A stretch of 64,000 nucleotides of DNA from Oscillospiraceae bacterium (GCA_015066635.1 SVOA01000003.1:62001-126000), one strand, 5' to 3'. Positions 19,021 through 28,452 are shown, counted from the first letter of the stretch. The notes: generated by a model not told the origin, from the sequence alone. Translations and numbers: made by a program.

Positions 19021-19103
19021 AAACGCTTACCTCCCCACTTTATTATTTATAAAAATCATCCCGATAAAAATAACTTTTATAAATACTAAAAAAAGAAAAG
19101 TCA

Positions 19104-19128
19104 GCGGGACAACACTGGGTTGCCCCGC
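19104..19128 (-). terminator. hairpin between BMP lipoprotein and ABC ATPase genes, probable partial terminator
   Basis: Minus strand GCGGGGCAACCCAGTGTTGTCCCGC followed by TGACTTTTCTTTTTTTAG. Confidence 0.6.
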
Positions 19129-19153
19129 CTTATTAAATTTAAGTTATCTTAAA

Positions 19154-20371
19154 TTAGAACTTCTCGTTAAGAAGTGTGATGCCGTCGATTCTTACATCAA
19201 AGTAAGGAGCTGAACGGAAGTTTGACTCGCTGAAAGCACCGTCAACGATAACTTCTGTATCGGGTGTGTATTCAGCATCGGAATCAACGTCAGCCTTGTA
19301 AGATGCAAGCTCTGCGCCGTCAACTGTGAAGGTCTTGATGTCGAATACCTTAACAGTACCTGCCTCGATAGCAGCCTTAACTTCATCAATCTTAGCCTGA
19401 GTGCCTGCTGCAGCAGCCTTCTCGTTGATATCTGTAAGAACTACAGAACCTGTTGCGATAGTGCCTGTCCAGTCGGTATCAATAGCTTTGCCGTCGTTAA
19501 CGCAGCCGATAATGTACTCGAAGTAGGGCTCCCAGTTGATTCTGGAAGAAACGATGAATGTGTTGGGGCACTGTTCAGCTGTGCTGCCGTTGTAAGAAAC
19601 ATCGGGAACACCTGCTGTTTCACAAGCTGTGGGAGCGCCCATTGAGTCAGCGTGCTGGCTGATAAGGTTACATCCGTCATTGATAAGAAGAGTAGCAGCC
19701 TCTTTCTCAGCTGTCTCATCATACCATGAACCTGTGAACTGAACTTCCATGGTAACGGTCGGGCAAATTGAACGAGCGCCAAGGAAGAATGATGTATAAC
19801 CTGAAATAACCTCTGCATAAGTGAAAGCGCCGACATAACCTATCTTAGCATTGTCAGCAGTTACTTTCTTACCGTTAATCTCTGTGCCGTTCTCAATCAT
19901 TTCGTTGAGCTTAAGACCTGCAGCTACGCCTGCAAGATATCTGCCCTCGTAGATTGAAGCGAAAGCGTTGTGATAGTTTGCAAGATTTTCTGTGTGAGCC
20001 TTTGTACCTGTAGCGTGGCAGAACTGAACCTCGGGATACTCCTTAGCAGCCTGAATCATGAAATCTTCATGACCGAAAGAGTCTGCAAATACGATGTTGC
20101 AGCCCTGGTCTGCAAGGTCAGCAGCAGCTTCATAGCACTCACTGCTCTCAGGAATGTTAGTCTTGATAATGTACTCAACGCCTAACTTTTCACAAGCAGC
20201 CTTAGCACCGTTAAGGAAGTTAAGGTCATAAGTTGAGTTCTCATCGTGAAGGAAGATAAAGCCAACCTTTACCTTAGAAGCATTTTCGCCGCCGTTATTG
20301 CCGCATGCTGCGAAAGCACCGATCATGGCAATAACAAGTACAACAGCCATTACTTTAAGAAACTTTTTCAT
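19154..20371 (-). CDS. BMP family substrate-binding lipoprotein
   Basis: 405 aa; lipobox MIGAFAACGNNG, VKVGFIFLHDENSTYDLNFLNGA, YAEVISGYTSFFLGARS. Confidence 0.88.
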   Translation of the reverse strand: MKKFLKVMAVVLVIAMIGAFAACGNNGGENASKVKVGFIFLHDENSTYDLNFLNGAKAACEKLGVEYIIKTNIPESSECYEAAADLADQGCNIVFADSFGHEDFMIQAAKEYPEVQFCHATGTKAHTENLANYHNAFASIYEGRYLAGVAAGLKLNEMIENGTEINGKKVTADNAKIGYVGAFTYAEVISGYTSFFLGARSICPTVTMEVQFTGSWYDETAEKEAATLLINDGCNLISQHADSMGAPTACETAGVPDVSYNGSTAEQCPNTFIVSSRINWEPYFEYIIGCVNDGKAIDTDWTGTIATGSVVLTDINEKAAAAGTQAKIDEVKAAIEAGTVKVFDIKTFTVDGAELASYKADVDSDAEYTPDTEVIVDGAFSESNFRSAPYFDVRIDGITLLNEKF

Positions 20372-20431
20372 TTTTTGACCTCCAAAAAATAAATTTTATA
20401 TTTTACAAAGCATCCGCTTCGTATAAATAAC

Positions 20432-21013
20432 TCAGTTACGGAAAAGTATCTCCCCTGTTTCGTCGTTCATACTGTCGATTATCGCCAGCGACTCAACCCT
20501 GATACCTTTGCCTCTTATCAATTCGCCTCCGGGCTGGAATCCCTTTTCAATAACAATGCCGGCTCCGACAACCTCTGCGCCCGCCTGTCCTATAATGTCA
20601 ATAAGACCGTTAAGCGCCGCGCCGTTGGCAAGGAAATCGTCAATAATAAGAATCTTGTCGTCCTTGTTGATATAATTCTTTGATACAATAACGGTATTTG
20701 TGTTGCCGTGCGTAAAGGAAGAAACAACGCTTGAATAAAAGTCGTCGCCTATATTGCTTGTCTTGCTCTTTTTTGCAAAAACAACGGGAACACAATTAAA
20801 AAACTGCGCAGTTACACAAGCTATTCCTATACCCGATGCCTCTATGGTAAGAATTTTTGTAACCTCGCAGTCAGAGAAAAGGCGTTTGAATTCCTTTCCG
20901 ATTTCAGTATAAAGCTGCACGTCTATGCAGTGATTAAGGAAGCTGTCAACCTTGAGGACGTTTCCCTTTTTAACAACACCGTCTTTTAAAATTTTTTGTT
21001 TAAGCAATTCCAT
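20432..21013 (-). CDS. xpt: xanthine phosphoribosyltransferase
   Basis: 193 aa; MELLKQKILKDGVVKKGNVLKVDSFLNHCID, PRPP motif KILIIDDFLANGAA. Confidence 0.92.
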   Translation of the reverse strand: MELLKQKILKDGVVKKGNVLKVDSFLNHCIDVQLYTEIGKEFKRLFSDCEVTKILTIEASGIGIACVTAQFFNCVPVVFAKKSKTSNIGDDFYSSVVSSFTHGNTNTVIVSKNYINKDDKILIIDDFLANGAALNGLIDIIGQAGAEVVGAGIVIEKGFQPGGELIRGKGIRVESLAIIDSMNDETGEILFRN

Positions 21014-21329
21014 AATAACAAAAAACTCCCGTGCAGATATGTGCTTTAAAAACTACAAATATATATTACTATATTTATACAAATTTTGCAATTGAATTCT
21101 TATATACAAAATGACTAAAATTTTATCAAAAAATCAACAAAATAAGCAATTATGAACAAATATGACAAAATAATATATACAGTAGTTAAAAAGTGTATAA
21201 CCACAACAACTTGTATACAATTACCGAAAACCGATTTTGAGTTTCAAAGCGAAACACGTTAAATCACTTATTAAAATACGCCGTAAAAAACAGGCGTAAA
21301 AATATAGTGGAAATTTCAAAAAAATATGG

Positions 21330-21335
21330 TATAAT
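21330..21335 (+). promoter_or_regulatory. extended -10 element upstream of GH36 gene
   Basis: TGGTATAAT, 27 nt before the ATG at 21363, with RBS TAGGAGG; -35 weak. Confidence 0.5.
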
Positions 21336-21362
21336 AAAGGAAAAGATTTCTAGGAGGATATT

Positions 21363-23006
21363 ATGGAAAAGTTTTCACTGCATATTGAATACCGTGCCAA
21401 CGGTACAAATTACACCACATCCGATTTTGAGACTCCGGATTTCAAAATCGATTATACGGCATTTCAAAATCACATTGTATTAAAATTGATTCCTAAAACT
21501 GCCGTTGAGATAACCGACCTCTCGGTTACTGTCCCCTACACTTTCGGCACCAATGACAGAATCTTCCTCAATGGCTATCAGTCATGGACAGACTGCCGTG
21601 AAATGTTTGTTGACGACATTCCTCAGCATACCTCAGGACTGTCAACTCCTGTATTCAGACACACTATGCTCGGTGCTTCGGGTGCATACACCTTTACCGA
21701 GAATATTAAAACCCCCGGCGAATTCTCGGGATTTTCTTATATGTATGTAAGAAATGAAGAAAAATACGATTTGTTTGCCTCGTTGACAGAGAGAACAGGT
21801 TATACACTGTTTAAGACAAAGACCCGTTCCAATGAAATCATTATCAAAAAGGACCTTGACGGAATTGTTATAAGTGAAGAATATGAGGTACTTAACATCG
21901 CTCAGTTCAGCGGCGATGAAAATGATGTATTTGATAAATGGTTTGCCGCTATCGGCGTTAAAAAGAGCGATGCAAAGCCTATGAACGGCTATACAACCTG
22001 GTATAACTATTATCCTCATATTAACGAAAAAATTGTTCACGACGACCTTGAAGCACTTTCAAAGGTTGACGCCGACATTGATATTTTCCAGATAGATGAC
22101 GGCTTCCAGACCGCAACAGGCGACTGGCTTTCCGTTGACTCGGAAAAATTCCCGAACGGAATGAAGGCAGCCGTTGAAAAGATTCATGCAAAGGATATGC
22201 TTGCAGGACTTTGGCTTGCTCCCTTCGGTGCACAGTTTACTTCAAAGCTTCTTAAGGAACATAAAGATTGGTTTATCAAGCAGCCTAACGGCAGACTTGT
22301 AAAATGCGGTCCCAACTGGGGAGGCTTCTGTGCTCTTGACATTGAAATTCCCGAAGCCAGAGAATACATCAGGCACTTCTTTGATGTTGTTCTCAACGAA
22401 TGGGGCTTTGACCTTGTTAAGCTTGACTTCCTTTATGCGGCGGCTATCATCCCCTATCACAACAAAACAAGAGGTCAGCTTATGTGTGAGGCAATGGACT
22501 TCCTGCGTGAATGTGTCGGCGACAAAAAGATTCTCGGCTGCGGCGTTCCTCTCATGCCTGCTTTCGGTAAGGTTGAATATTGCAGAATCGGCGCAGATAT
22601 GGACCTTCGTTGGTATAAACCCACCTTCTGCCACAGAGAATTTGTTTCAACCATCAATACGCTCGGAAATTCCGTATTCCGCCGTCAGCTCAACGGCAGA
22701 GCATTCCTTAACGATCCCGATGTATTCCTGCTGCGCGAGAACAATATGCACATGACATTTGAGCAGAGATGCATTATTGCAACCGTTAATAAGCTTTTCG
22801 GCAGCGTATTGTTTACATCCGATAATGTAGGCGATTACAGAGATGAGCAGATGAATAAGCTTCTTGAAGTTTTCCGTAAAGATGACATTCAGATACTCAG
22901 AGCCGAATTTCTGCCCGAAAGCAGACGTGTTCTTGACATAGACTACGTTATTAACGGAGAATTCAAGAACTTCCGTTTTGACCTTCAGCACGGTAAAATT
23001 GTTTAA
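21363..23006 (+). CDS. alpha-galactosidase/melibiase, GH36 (GH-D clan)
   Basis: 547 aa; WYNYYPHINEKIVHDDLE, IFQIDDGFQTATGDWL, GLWLAPF, GFDLVKLDFLYAAAI nucleophile region, RIGADMDLRW. Confidence 0.88.
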   Translation: MEKFSLHIEYRANGTNYTTSDFETPDFKIDYTAFQNHIVLKLIPKTAVEITDLSVTVPYTFGTNDRIFLNGYQSWTDCREMFVDDIPQHTSGLSTPVFRHTMLGASGAYTFTENIKTPGEFSGFSYMYVRNEEKYDLFASLTERTGYTLFKTKTRSNEIIIKKDLDGIVISEEYEVLNIAQFSGDENDVFDKWFAAIGVKKSDAKPMNGYTTWYNYYPHINEKIVHDDLEALSKVDADIDIFQIDDGFQTATGDWLSVDSEKFPNGMKAAVEKIHAKDMLAGLWLAPFGAQFTSKLLKEHKDWFIKQPNGRLVKCGPNWGGFCALDIEIPEAREYIRHFFDVVLNEWGFDLVKLDFLYAAAIIPYHNKTRGQLMCEAMDFLRECVGDKKILGCGVPLMPAFGKVEYCRIGADMDLRWYKPTFCHREFVSTINTLGNSVFRRQLNGRAFLNDPDVFLLRENNMHMTFEQRCIIATVNKLFGSVLFTSDNVGDYRDEQMNKLLEVFRKDDIQILRAEFLPESRRVLDIDYVINGEFKNFRFDLQHGKIV

Positions 23007-23014
23007 TGTAATAA

Positions 23015-23041
23015 TATACCCCCGAGCGTATCGGGGGTATA
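23015..23041 (+). terminator. stem-loop after GH36 gene
   Basis: 11-bp perfect stem TATACCCCCGA-GCGTA-TCGGGGGTATA; T-run absent. Confidence 0.55.
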
Positions 23042-23052
23042 ATTCTGCTTTG

Positions 23053-23080
23053 TTGACAAAAGCGGATTTTTGTGTATAAT
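23053..23080 (+). promoter_or_regulatory. sigma-70/A promoter of tRNA-Leu(CAA)
   Basis: Consensus TTGACA - 16 nt - TATAAT, 18 nt before the tRNA. Confidence 0.85.
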
Positions 23081-23098
23081 AATCATTGTTGTAAATTT

Positions 23099-23185
23099 GC
23101 CGGTGTGATGGAATTGGCAGACGTGCTGGACTCAAAATCCAGTGGTGGCGACACCGTACCGGTTCGACCCCGGTCACCGGCACCA
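23099..23185 (+). tRNA. tRNA-Leu(CAA)
   Basis: Acceptor GCCGGTG/CACCGGC, anticodon arm CTGGA-CTCAAAA-TCCAG, long variable arm, encoded CCA. Confidence 0.96.
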
Positions 23186-23191
23186 AAGCAA

Positions 23192-23223
23192 AAAAAGAGA
23201 ACTCAAAATGAGTTCTCTTTTTT
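23192..23223. terminator. bidirectional terminator after tRNA-Leu(CAA)
   Basis: AAAGAGAACTC-AAAAT-GAGTTCTCTTT flanked by A-run and T-run. Confidence 0.85.
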
Positions 23224-23236
23224 ATATTATTCTCTG

Positions 23237-25108
23237 TTATTCGTTGTTTTCATCAGCACTGTTCTGTGCCCTCTTGGCAATAAGCTCGTCAAGAATTCTT
23301 GTGTGTTCCTTATCGGAAAGAGCATATTTCAATGTGGGAATAGCTGCAAGAGCCATACCGATTGCAGGCGGAATTGCAACAAGGAAGAAAATTGCAGCTG
23401 CAAATTTACCGTCATTGTATGTCTTGAAGTTATCGCCGTTTATAAGTGCGTTGTTAAGAAGCGCAATATTTTTATCCGAGAAGCCGACAAATGCGTAAAC
23501 AGCACCGGAAATAAGCGATGCTATACCGGCTGAAAGCTTTGTAATAAAGCTCTGACCGGAGAAGAATACTCCGTCAGGACGGATGCCGTTATTATACTCC
23601 TCATAGTCAACACAGTCTGCAATCATAACTGACTGAAGAACATTCAGCGAGCCCATTGAAGCGCCTGCCATAAAGAAGAGTATACTCATAACTATCATAC
23701 CGAACCATGTTACAAGACCGTCAGCTGTTCCTCTGCGGTAAAGCATATAGAAGATGAATATAAAAGCAAACGGAATTGCACCGACAAGTGTAAAGAAGTT
23801 GTAAAGAGACTTCTTTTCAAACTTGCCGATAAGCTTCGGAACGAAGAGCGGGAATCCGATCATACCGCCGAAGAGTCCGACAACAAGGATAACTATTTTA
23901 AGTACAAGGCTAACATTAAGTGCATTATCAACAAAGAGTGTTGCGCCGATATCGTTATTAAAGAAGTAATACATAATAAGAGTCATGGCAACGATACCGA
24001 GAAGCTGAATCGGGCTTCTTAAAATACCGGAAATAAGAATCTGACGGAAAGGCTTGTTTCCGAACATAATCTTGAAGTTTTCCTTAATGGTATATGTTTT
24101 CTCATTTGCAGTCGAAACCTTTTCCTTAACGGAAACACCGGCAAACTCAAAGAGAATTGATGCAAACAATGTCATTATAATAGCAAGGGCAATATATGCT
24201 GCACGAAGCGAATGTGCCTCGTCCATACCCTGTGCTTTGAATATACCCTGAAGCGAAGGAGCTATCATGGTAAACAAAGTACCAATCATACCGACATTGG
24301 CAACGGCACGGGCAAGAGTGAGAACTTTTGCACGGTCATTCTGATCCTCTGTCATAAGGGAAGTAACACCCCAAAGCGGAATATCGCCGATGGTGTATGT
24401 CATACCCCAAAGTACGTAAGAAATAGCAGCCCATGCAATGATGATAGCAGCTTTTCCTCCGGTCTTTTTAACGAAACCGAGCTCGCTCTGGAATTCCTGA
24501 AGAATAGTCTCCGCAAGAGCTGTATCGGTTAACGGAGCTTTATCATCAGCCGTATAAATCATGACTTCATTCTTGATAATGTTGTTATTCTCATCAACAA
24601 GAATCTTACCCGAATCATCCTTCTGATAATCCCATGAGCCGTTTACAGGTACAAAATAATACTTTACACCGTTATATTCAAGCTCACGTGTAAGGTCGCT
24701 CTCAACATATTCTACATAAGAATCCTGAGCGGCAAGCTTAACATTGTGATATTCATTAGGTTCAGCGTACATTCCGTTAAGGAACGGAAGTATAGTCGTA
24801 ATAAGAATAACGCCGGGGATAAACAGAAGATAAGGCTTACATTTACCCCATTTTGTTCTCGTCTTATCGACGATTGAACCCATCATCGGGTCATTAATTG
24901 CGTCCCATACTCTTGCAAGAGCAAAAATAAGTGAGCAGGCTATTGCAGGGATAAAGATAACGCTCTGAAAATAGAACGCAAGTCCCGTTGCAATAATGTT
25001 GTAAATAATGTTCTGTCCCGCAAGTCCCGTAAGGTAGCCGGCAAGCTCCTTTTTAGTATAGGTGTTGTGGGCGACTGCAGTTGCTGCAGCAGCTATTTTT
25101 TTACTCAT
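23237..25108 (-). CDS. MFS transporter, glycoside-pentoside-hexuronide:cation symporter family, with large extracellular insertion
   Basis: 623 aa; GPH N-terminal motif ARVWDAINDPMMGSIVDKTRTKWGKCKPYLLF; DCVDYEEYNNGIRPDGVFFSGQSFITKL. Confidence 0.88.
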   Translation of the reverse strand: MSKKIAAAATAVAHNTYTKKELAGYLTGLAGQNIIYNIIATGLAFYFQSVIFIPAIACSLIFALARVWDAINDPMMGSIVDKTRTKWGKCKPYLLFIPGVILITTILPFLNGMYAEPNEYHNVKLAAQDSYVEYVESDLTRELEYNGVKYYFVPVNGSWDYQKDDSGKILVDENNNIIKNEVMIYTADDKAPLTDTALAETILQEFQSELGFVKKTGGKAAIIIAWAAISYVLWGMTYTIGDIPLWGVTSLMTEDQNDRAKVLTLARAVANVGMIGTLFTMIAPSLQGIFKAQGMDEAHSLRAAYIALAIIMTLFASILFEFAGVSVKEKVSTANEKTYTIKENFKIMFGNKPFRQILISGILRSPIQLLGIVAMTLIMYYFFNNDIGATLFVDNALNVSLVLKIVILVVGLFGGMIGFPLFVPKLIGKFEKKSLYNFFTLVGAIPFAFIFIFYMLYRRGTADGLVTWFGMIVMSILFFMAGASMGSLNVLQSVMIADCVDYEEYNNGIRPDGVFFSGQSFITKLSAGIASLISGAVYAFVGFSDKNIALLNNALINGDNFKTYNDGKFAAAIFFLVAIPPAIGMALAAIPTLKYALSDKEHTRILDELIAKRAQNSADENNE

Positions 25109-25323
25109 TTTAACCTTCCTTTACGTGGGTTACGTAACAACCCAAATTTAACTTAATCATTATATCACAGCAAATTTCAATATTCAAGCGAAGCGCTAAA
25201 AATAGGCAAATTAAACAAACAATTATGTCCGAATTTATCTATATTATTTAGGAAAACAGCCGTATTGACTAAAATGTAAAATGATATTAAAATTGTCATA
25301 TATTTAAGAAAAGGATAAATGAA

Positions 25324-26046
25324 ATGAAAATACTTTTTATCAGACACGCTGACCCGAATTATGAAAAGGATTCGCTGACCGAAAAAGGCTTCCGCGAGGC
25401 TGAGCTCGTAACCGAAAGACTGTTAAAGGAGTCCCCTGCTGCCGTTTATGTATCGCCTATGGGCAGAGCGCAGAAAACAGCGAAGGGTTATCTTCAAAAG
25501 ACAGGAATAAAGCCGACAGTTTATCCGTGGCTTATGGAGTTTATTCACGATGTAACATTTCCGGACGGGCGCAGACAGATTCCCTGGGACTTAATGCCCG
25601 ATTTTATAAACAGAAATCCTGAGTTATACGACCTTAAAAAGTGGTATCTTAATCCTCTTATGCAGACAGGCAGCATCAAGGAAGAATACGATAAGGTTGC
25701 AGACGGAATTGACAGCCTGCTTTCAAAGCACGGCTATGAACGTAACGGTATGATTTATAAGGTTAATAAAGCAAATTCAGATACGGTTATGATATTCTGT
25801 CATTTCGGGGTTGAATGTGTTATACTCTCGCATATGCTCAACGTCTCCCCCGTTCTGCTTTGGCAGGGCTTTTGCTGTGCGCCGACAGGTATAACAACCG
25901 TATATACCGAGGAACGGGAAAAAGGTAAAGCACAGTTCAGGGTTTCAGCTTTCGGAGACATTTCTCATTTATACGCCGCTGACGAACCGCCGTCATTTTC
26001 GGCAAGGTTCTGCGAAACCTATGACAACATGGAACAAAGGCATTAA
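25324..26046 (+). CDS. histidine phosphatase family protein (phosphoglycerate mutase-like)
   Basis: 240 aa; LFIRHADPNYEKD (RH motif), VYVSPMGRAQKTA, IFCHFGVE. Confidence 0.85.
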   Translation: MKILFIRHADPNYEKDSLTEKGFREAELVTERLLKESPAAVYVSPMGRAQKTAKGYLQKTGIKPTVYPWLMEFIHDVTFPDGRRQIPWDLMPDFINRNPELYDLKKWYLNPLMQTGSIKEEYDKVADGIDSLLSKHGYERNGMIYKVNKANSDTVMIFCHFGVECVILSHMLNVSPVLLWQGFCCAPTGITTVYTEEREKGKAQFRVSAFGDISHLYAADEPPSFSARFCETYDNMEQRH

Positions 26047-26070
26047 AAAAGCACCCGCAAGGGTGCTTTT
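26045..26070. terminator. bidirectional intrinsic terminator
   Basis: AAAAGCACCC-GCAA-GGGTGCTTTT. Confidence 0.85.
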
Positions 26071-26086
26071 AAATTATTAAGTTATA

Positions 26087-27073
26087 TCAGTCTCCGGGAT
26101 AAACGATTCCCGTCTGTCTGCGGCATTCGTCTATCATCCTCAAAACCTTAATAATATTCTCCTGAGGTAAGAACTCGCTTTCGACTAATCCGTCCTTGAT
26201 TTCCTGAGCGACAATATCGAATGTGCTGAAATTGGTCTTAACGAAATTAGAGGTGTCGCGCTTTCTCGTAGACATAAGCTTCGCACGGACTAACTGCTGG
26301 AAGAAGGGAACCGTAATCATACCGTCCGTACCCGTAATTGTTGCGTTGTCTCTGCCGACGAAATGCTTGAGAGATACGGTTATAATACAGTCAAAGCCCT
26401 GAGCGTATTTAAGAGTAATCTTTGATGTCTCGTCAACTCCGCTTTCGGTTTTTTTAGCATCACAGATTATACTGTCGGGATATCCGAATACATTGTTGCA
26501 GTATGAGAACGGGAAGGTACAAAGCTCTATAAGCGCGCCGCTGCCACTCTCAAGAGTCATAAGAGATGCGTCATTATTCCTCTTTGAGAAATGTATATCC
26601 ATTTTTTTAACGTCGCCTATTTCCCCGTCGCCTATCCATTCCTTTACCTTGCTGTAAATGGGATAAAACCAGTTCCATGTAGTTGACGAAACATAGACGC
26701 CGTTTTCCTTTGCCCTTGCAAAAATATCAAGAGCCTGCTTTTCGTTAATAAATATCGGCTTCTCAATAAGAACGGGCTTTTTAAGTTCAATACATTTTAG
26801 CGCAATTTCATAATGCCGCGTGATACTGACATCAGAAATATAGACCGCCTCGACGTCAGGGTCGCTTATTGCCTGATCCATATCGGAATAAACCTTGCCG
26901 CCGTAGAACATTGAAAAGCTGTTTGCCTCTGACGGATTATCGGAATAAACGGAAACTATCTTATGAGAACGTCCCTTGATAACATTGAGCTCAAGAGCAA
27001 CTTTTCTGGCAACATTTCCGAGCCCGATAAAACACCAGTTAAAAGTGTTATTATCAAATAACAAAATCTCCAA
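26087..27073 (-). CDS. Gfo/Idh/MocA family oxidoreductase
   Basis: 328 aa; Rossmann CFIGLGNVARKVALEL, DPDVEAVYISDVSITRHYEIALKCIELKKPVLIEKPIFIN. Confidence 0.87.
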   Translation of the reverse strand: MEILLFDNNTFNWCFIGLGNVARKVALELNVIKGRSHKIVSVYSDNPSEANSFSMFYGGKVYSDMDQAISDPDVEAVYISDVSITRHYEIALKCIELKKPVLIEKPIFINEKQALDIFARAKENGVYVSSTTWNWFYPIYSKVKEWIGDGEIGDVKKMDIHFSKRNNDASLMTLESGSGALIELCTFPFSYCNNVFGYPDSIICDAKKTESGVDETSKITLKYAQGFDCIITVSLKHFVGRDNATITGTDGMITVPFFQQLVRAKLMSTRKRDTSNFVKTNFSTFDIVAQEIKDGLVESEFLPQENIIKVLRMIDECRRQTGIVYPGD

Positions 27074-27091
27074 CCCCCGAATTTTTTTGAT

Positions 27092-27577
27092 TTAATAACC
27101 GAATGAACCGTCCAGAGAATCGTCGTTATCAATCCACTTTTTTACATTGACGATTCTGTATTCACTCTCGCTGTCTCTGATGATTACGTGCTCAATACCC
27201 GAGTTAATAATAAGTCTCTTACACATTGAGCAGCTGTTTGCGTCCTCAACATAAGTGCCGTCAGGGTTAAGACCTACAAGGTAAAGAGTACCGCCGAGCA
27301 TCTCGTTTCTTGACGCGCTGATTATTGCATTTGCTTCGGCGTGAACGCTTCTGCAAAGCTCATATCTCTCTCCGCGAGGAATTTTCAGCTCGTCTCTGAT
27401 GCATTTATTAAGGTCGCAGCAGTTTTTTCTGCCTCTCGGAGCCCCCGAATATCCCGTTGAAATAACCTGATCATTCTGAACGATAACGGCTCCGTAATAG
27501 CGTCTTAAACAAGTGCTTCTGTGAGCTACAGCCTGCGCTAAATCAAGATAGTAGTTAATTTTATCTCTTCTTTCCAT
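27092..27577 (-). CDS. dCMP deaminase / ComEB-type cytidine/deoxycytidylate deaminase
   Basis: Start at 27577 (MERRDKINYYLDLAQAVAHRSTC), RBS GGAGAGG; catalytic CRSVHAEANAI and CSMCKRLIINSG. Confidence 0.88.
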   Translation of the reverse strand: MERRDKINYYLDLAQAVAHRSTCLRRYYGAVIVQNDQVISTGYSGAPRGRKNCCDLNKCIRDELKIPRGERYELCRSVHAEANAIISASRNEMLGGTLYLVGLNPDGTYVEDANSCSMCKRLIINSGIEHVIIRDSESEYRIVNVKKWIDNDDSLDGSFGY

Positions 27578-27685
27578 GTTCCAACACCTCTCCTTATATT
27601 TATTATCATAACATAAAGAATTTAAACTATCAATATTATATTTGCACAAAATAATTATTTATGATATTATTTTGACGGTGATTAA

Positions 27686-28366
27686 ATGAGATTCAGAAAA
27701 ATCAAGCATCTTGAAGCAAGACGCAATAAATGCGAAGAATTAAGAATTGACTGTCCTCTCCCCGATTTTGACCTGCGAAATCTTGACGAGCACTATTCCC
27801 CGATAGATTTAAAAAAGGTTTTTAAAAACAACAACCCGCTCGTACTGGAAATAGGCTGCGGCAAAGGACAGTTTGCCTGCGAATATGCAAAACAGAATCC
27901 TGACAAAAACATAATCGGTATCGAGTGCGTACCCGGCGTACTTGTAAAGGCGTGTGAAAAAGCAAAGGAAGCGGAACTTCAAAATCTGAGATTTCTTGAA
28001 ATGAAGGCAGAATACCTCTCGATATTCATTGAGAAAAACTCCGTTAGCGAAATTTATCTCAATTTCAGTACGCCGTTTCCGAAATATAAGCAGAGAAAGC
28101 ACAGACTTACAAGTCCCGAATTTTTAAAAATTTATAAGCAGATTCTTATTCCTAACGGCTTCATAGTACAAAAAACTGACAGCGCAGTTTTATTTGAGTT
28201 TTCGATAGAGAGCTTTTCGCAAAACGGCTTTGAACTCGGCGAGGTTACTCTCGACCTTCATAATAGCCGTATTGAGGGCAACATTGAAACGGAATACGAG
28301 CAGAGATTTTTGGCAGAAGGTCTGCCTATTTACAGACTTAAAGCTTCGCTTAAAAAATCAAGCTGA
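27686..28366 (+). CDS. trmB: tRNA (guanine-N7-)-methyltransferase
   Basis: 226 aa; LEIGCGKGQF, NIIGIE, YLNFSTPFPKYKQRKHRLTSPEFL. Confidence 0.9.
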   Translation: MRFRKIKHLEARRNKCEELRIDCPLPDFDLRNLDEHYSPIDLKKVFKNNNPLVLEIGCGKGQFACEYAKQNPDKNIIGIECVPGVLVKACEKAKEAELQNLRFLEMKAEYLSIFIEKNSVSEIYLNFSTPFPKYKQRKHRLTSPEFLKIYKQILIPNGFIVQKTDSAVLFEFSIESFSQNGFELGEVTLDLHNSRIEGNIETEYEQRFLAEGLPIYRLKASLKKSS

Positions 28367-28375
28367 CTTTTTTGT

Positions 28376-28405
28376 ATCGGGCATTAAAAATGCCCGATAT
28401 TTTTA
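28376..28405 (+). terminator. intrinsic terminator after trmB
   Basis: ATCGGGCAT(N5)ATGCCCGAT then ATTTTT. Confidence 0.8.
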
Positions 28406-28425
28406 CCGTAATTATATATTTTTCC

Positions 28426-28452
28426 TTGACATTTCAGATATTTTTTGATAAT
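28426..28452 (+). promoter_or_regulatory. putative promoter of tRNA-Gly(TCC)
   Basis: TTGACA - 15 nt - GATAAT upstream of the tRNA. Confidence 0.6.

Noticed and set aside
21241-21255. CcpA cre site near GTTTCAAAGCGAAAC
   Set aside because: Central CG is present but flanks do not match TGWAARCGYTWWCA in register; listed only as a dyad.
21014-21362. Purine riboswitch upstream of xpt
   Set aside because: Conserved junction sequences were looked for on the minus strand and not seen; a covariance search would be decisive.
23072-23533. Plus-strand ORFs beginning in tRNA-Leu(CAA) (GVMELADVLDSKSSGGDTVPVRPRSPAP)
   Set aside because: Classic translated-tRNA artefact followed by antisense of the GPH symporter.
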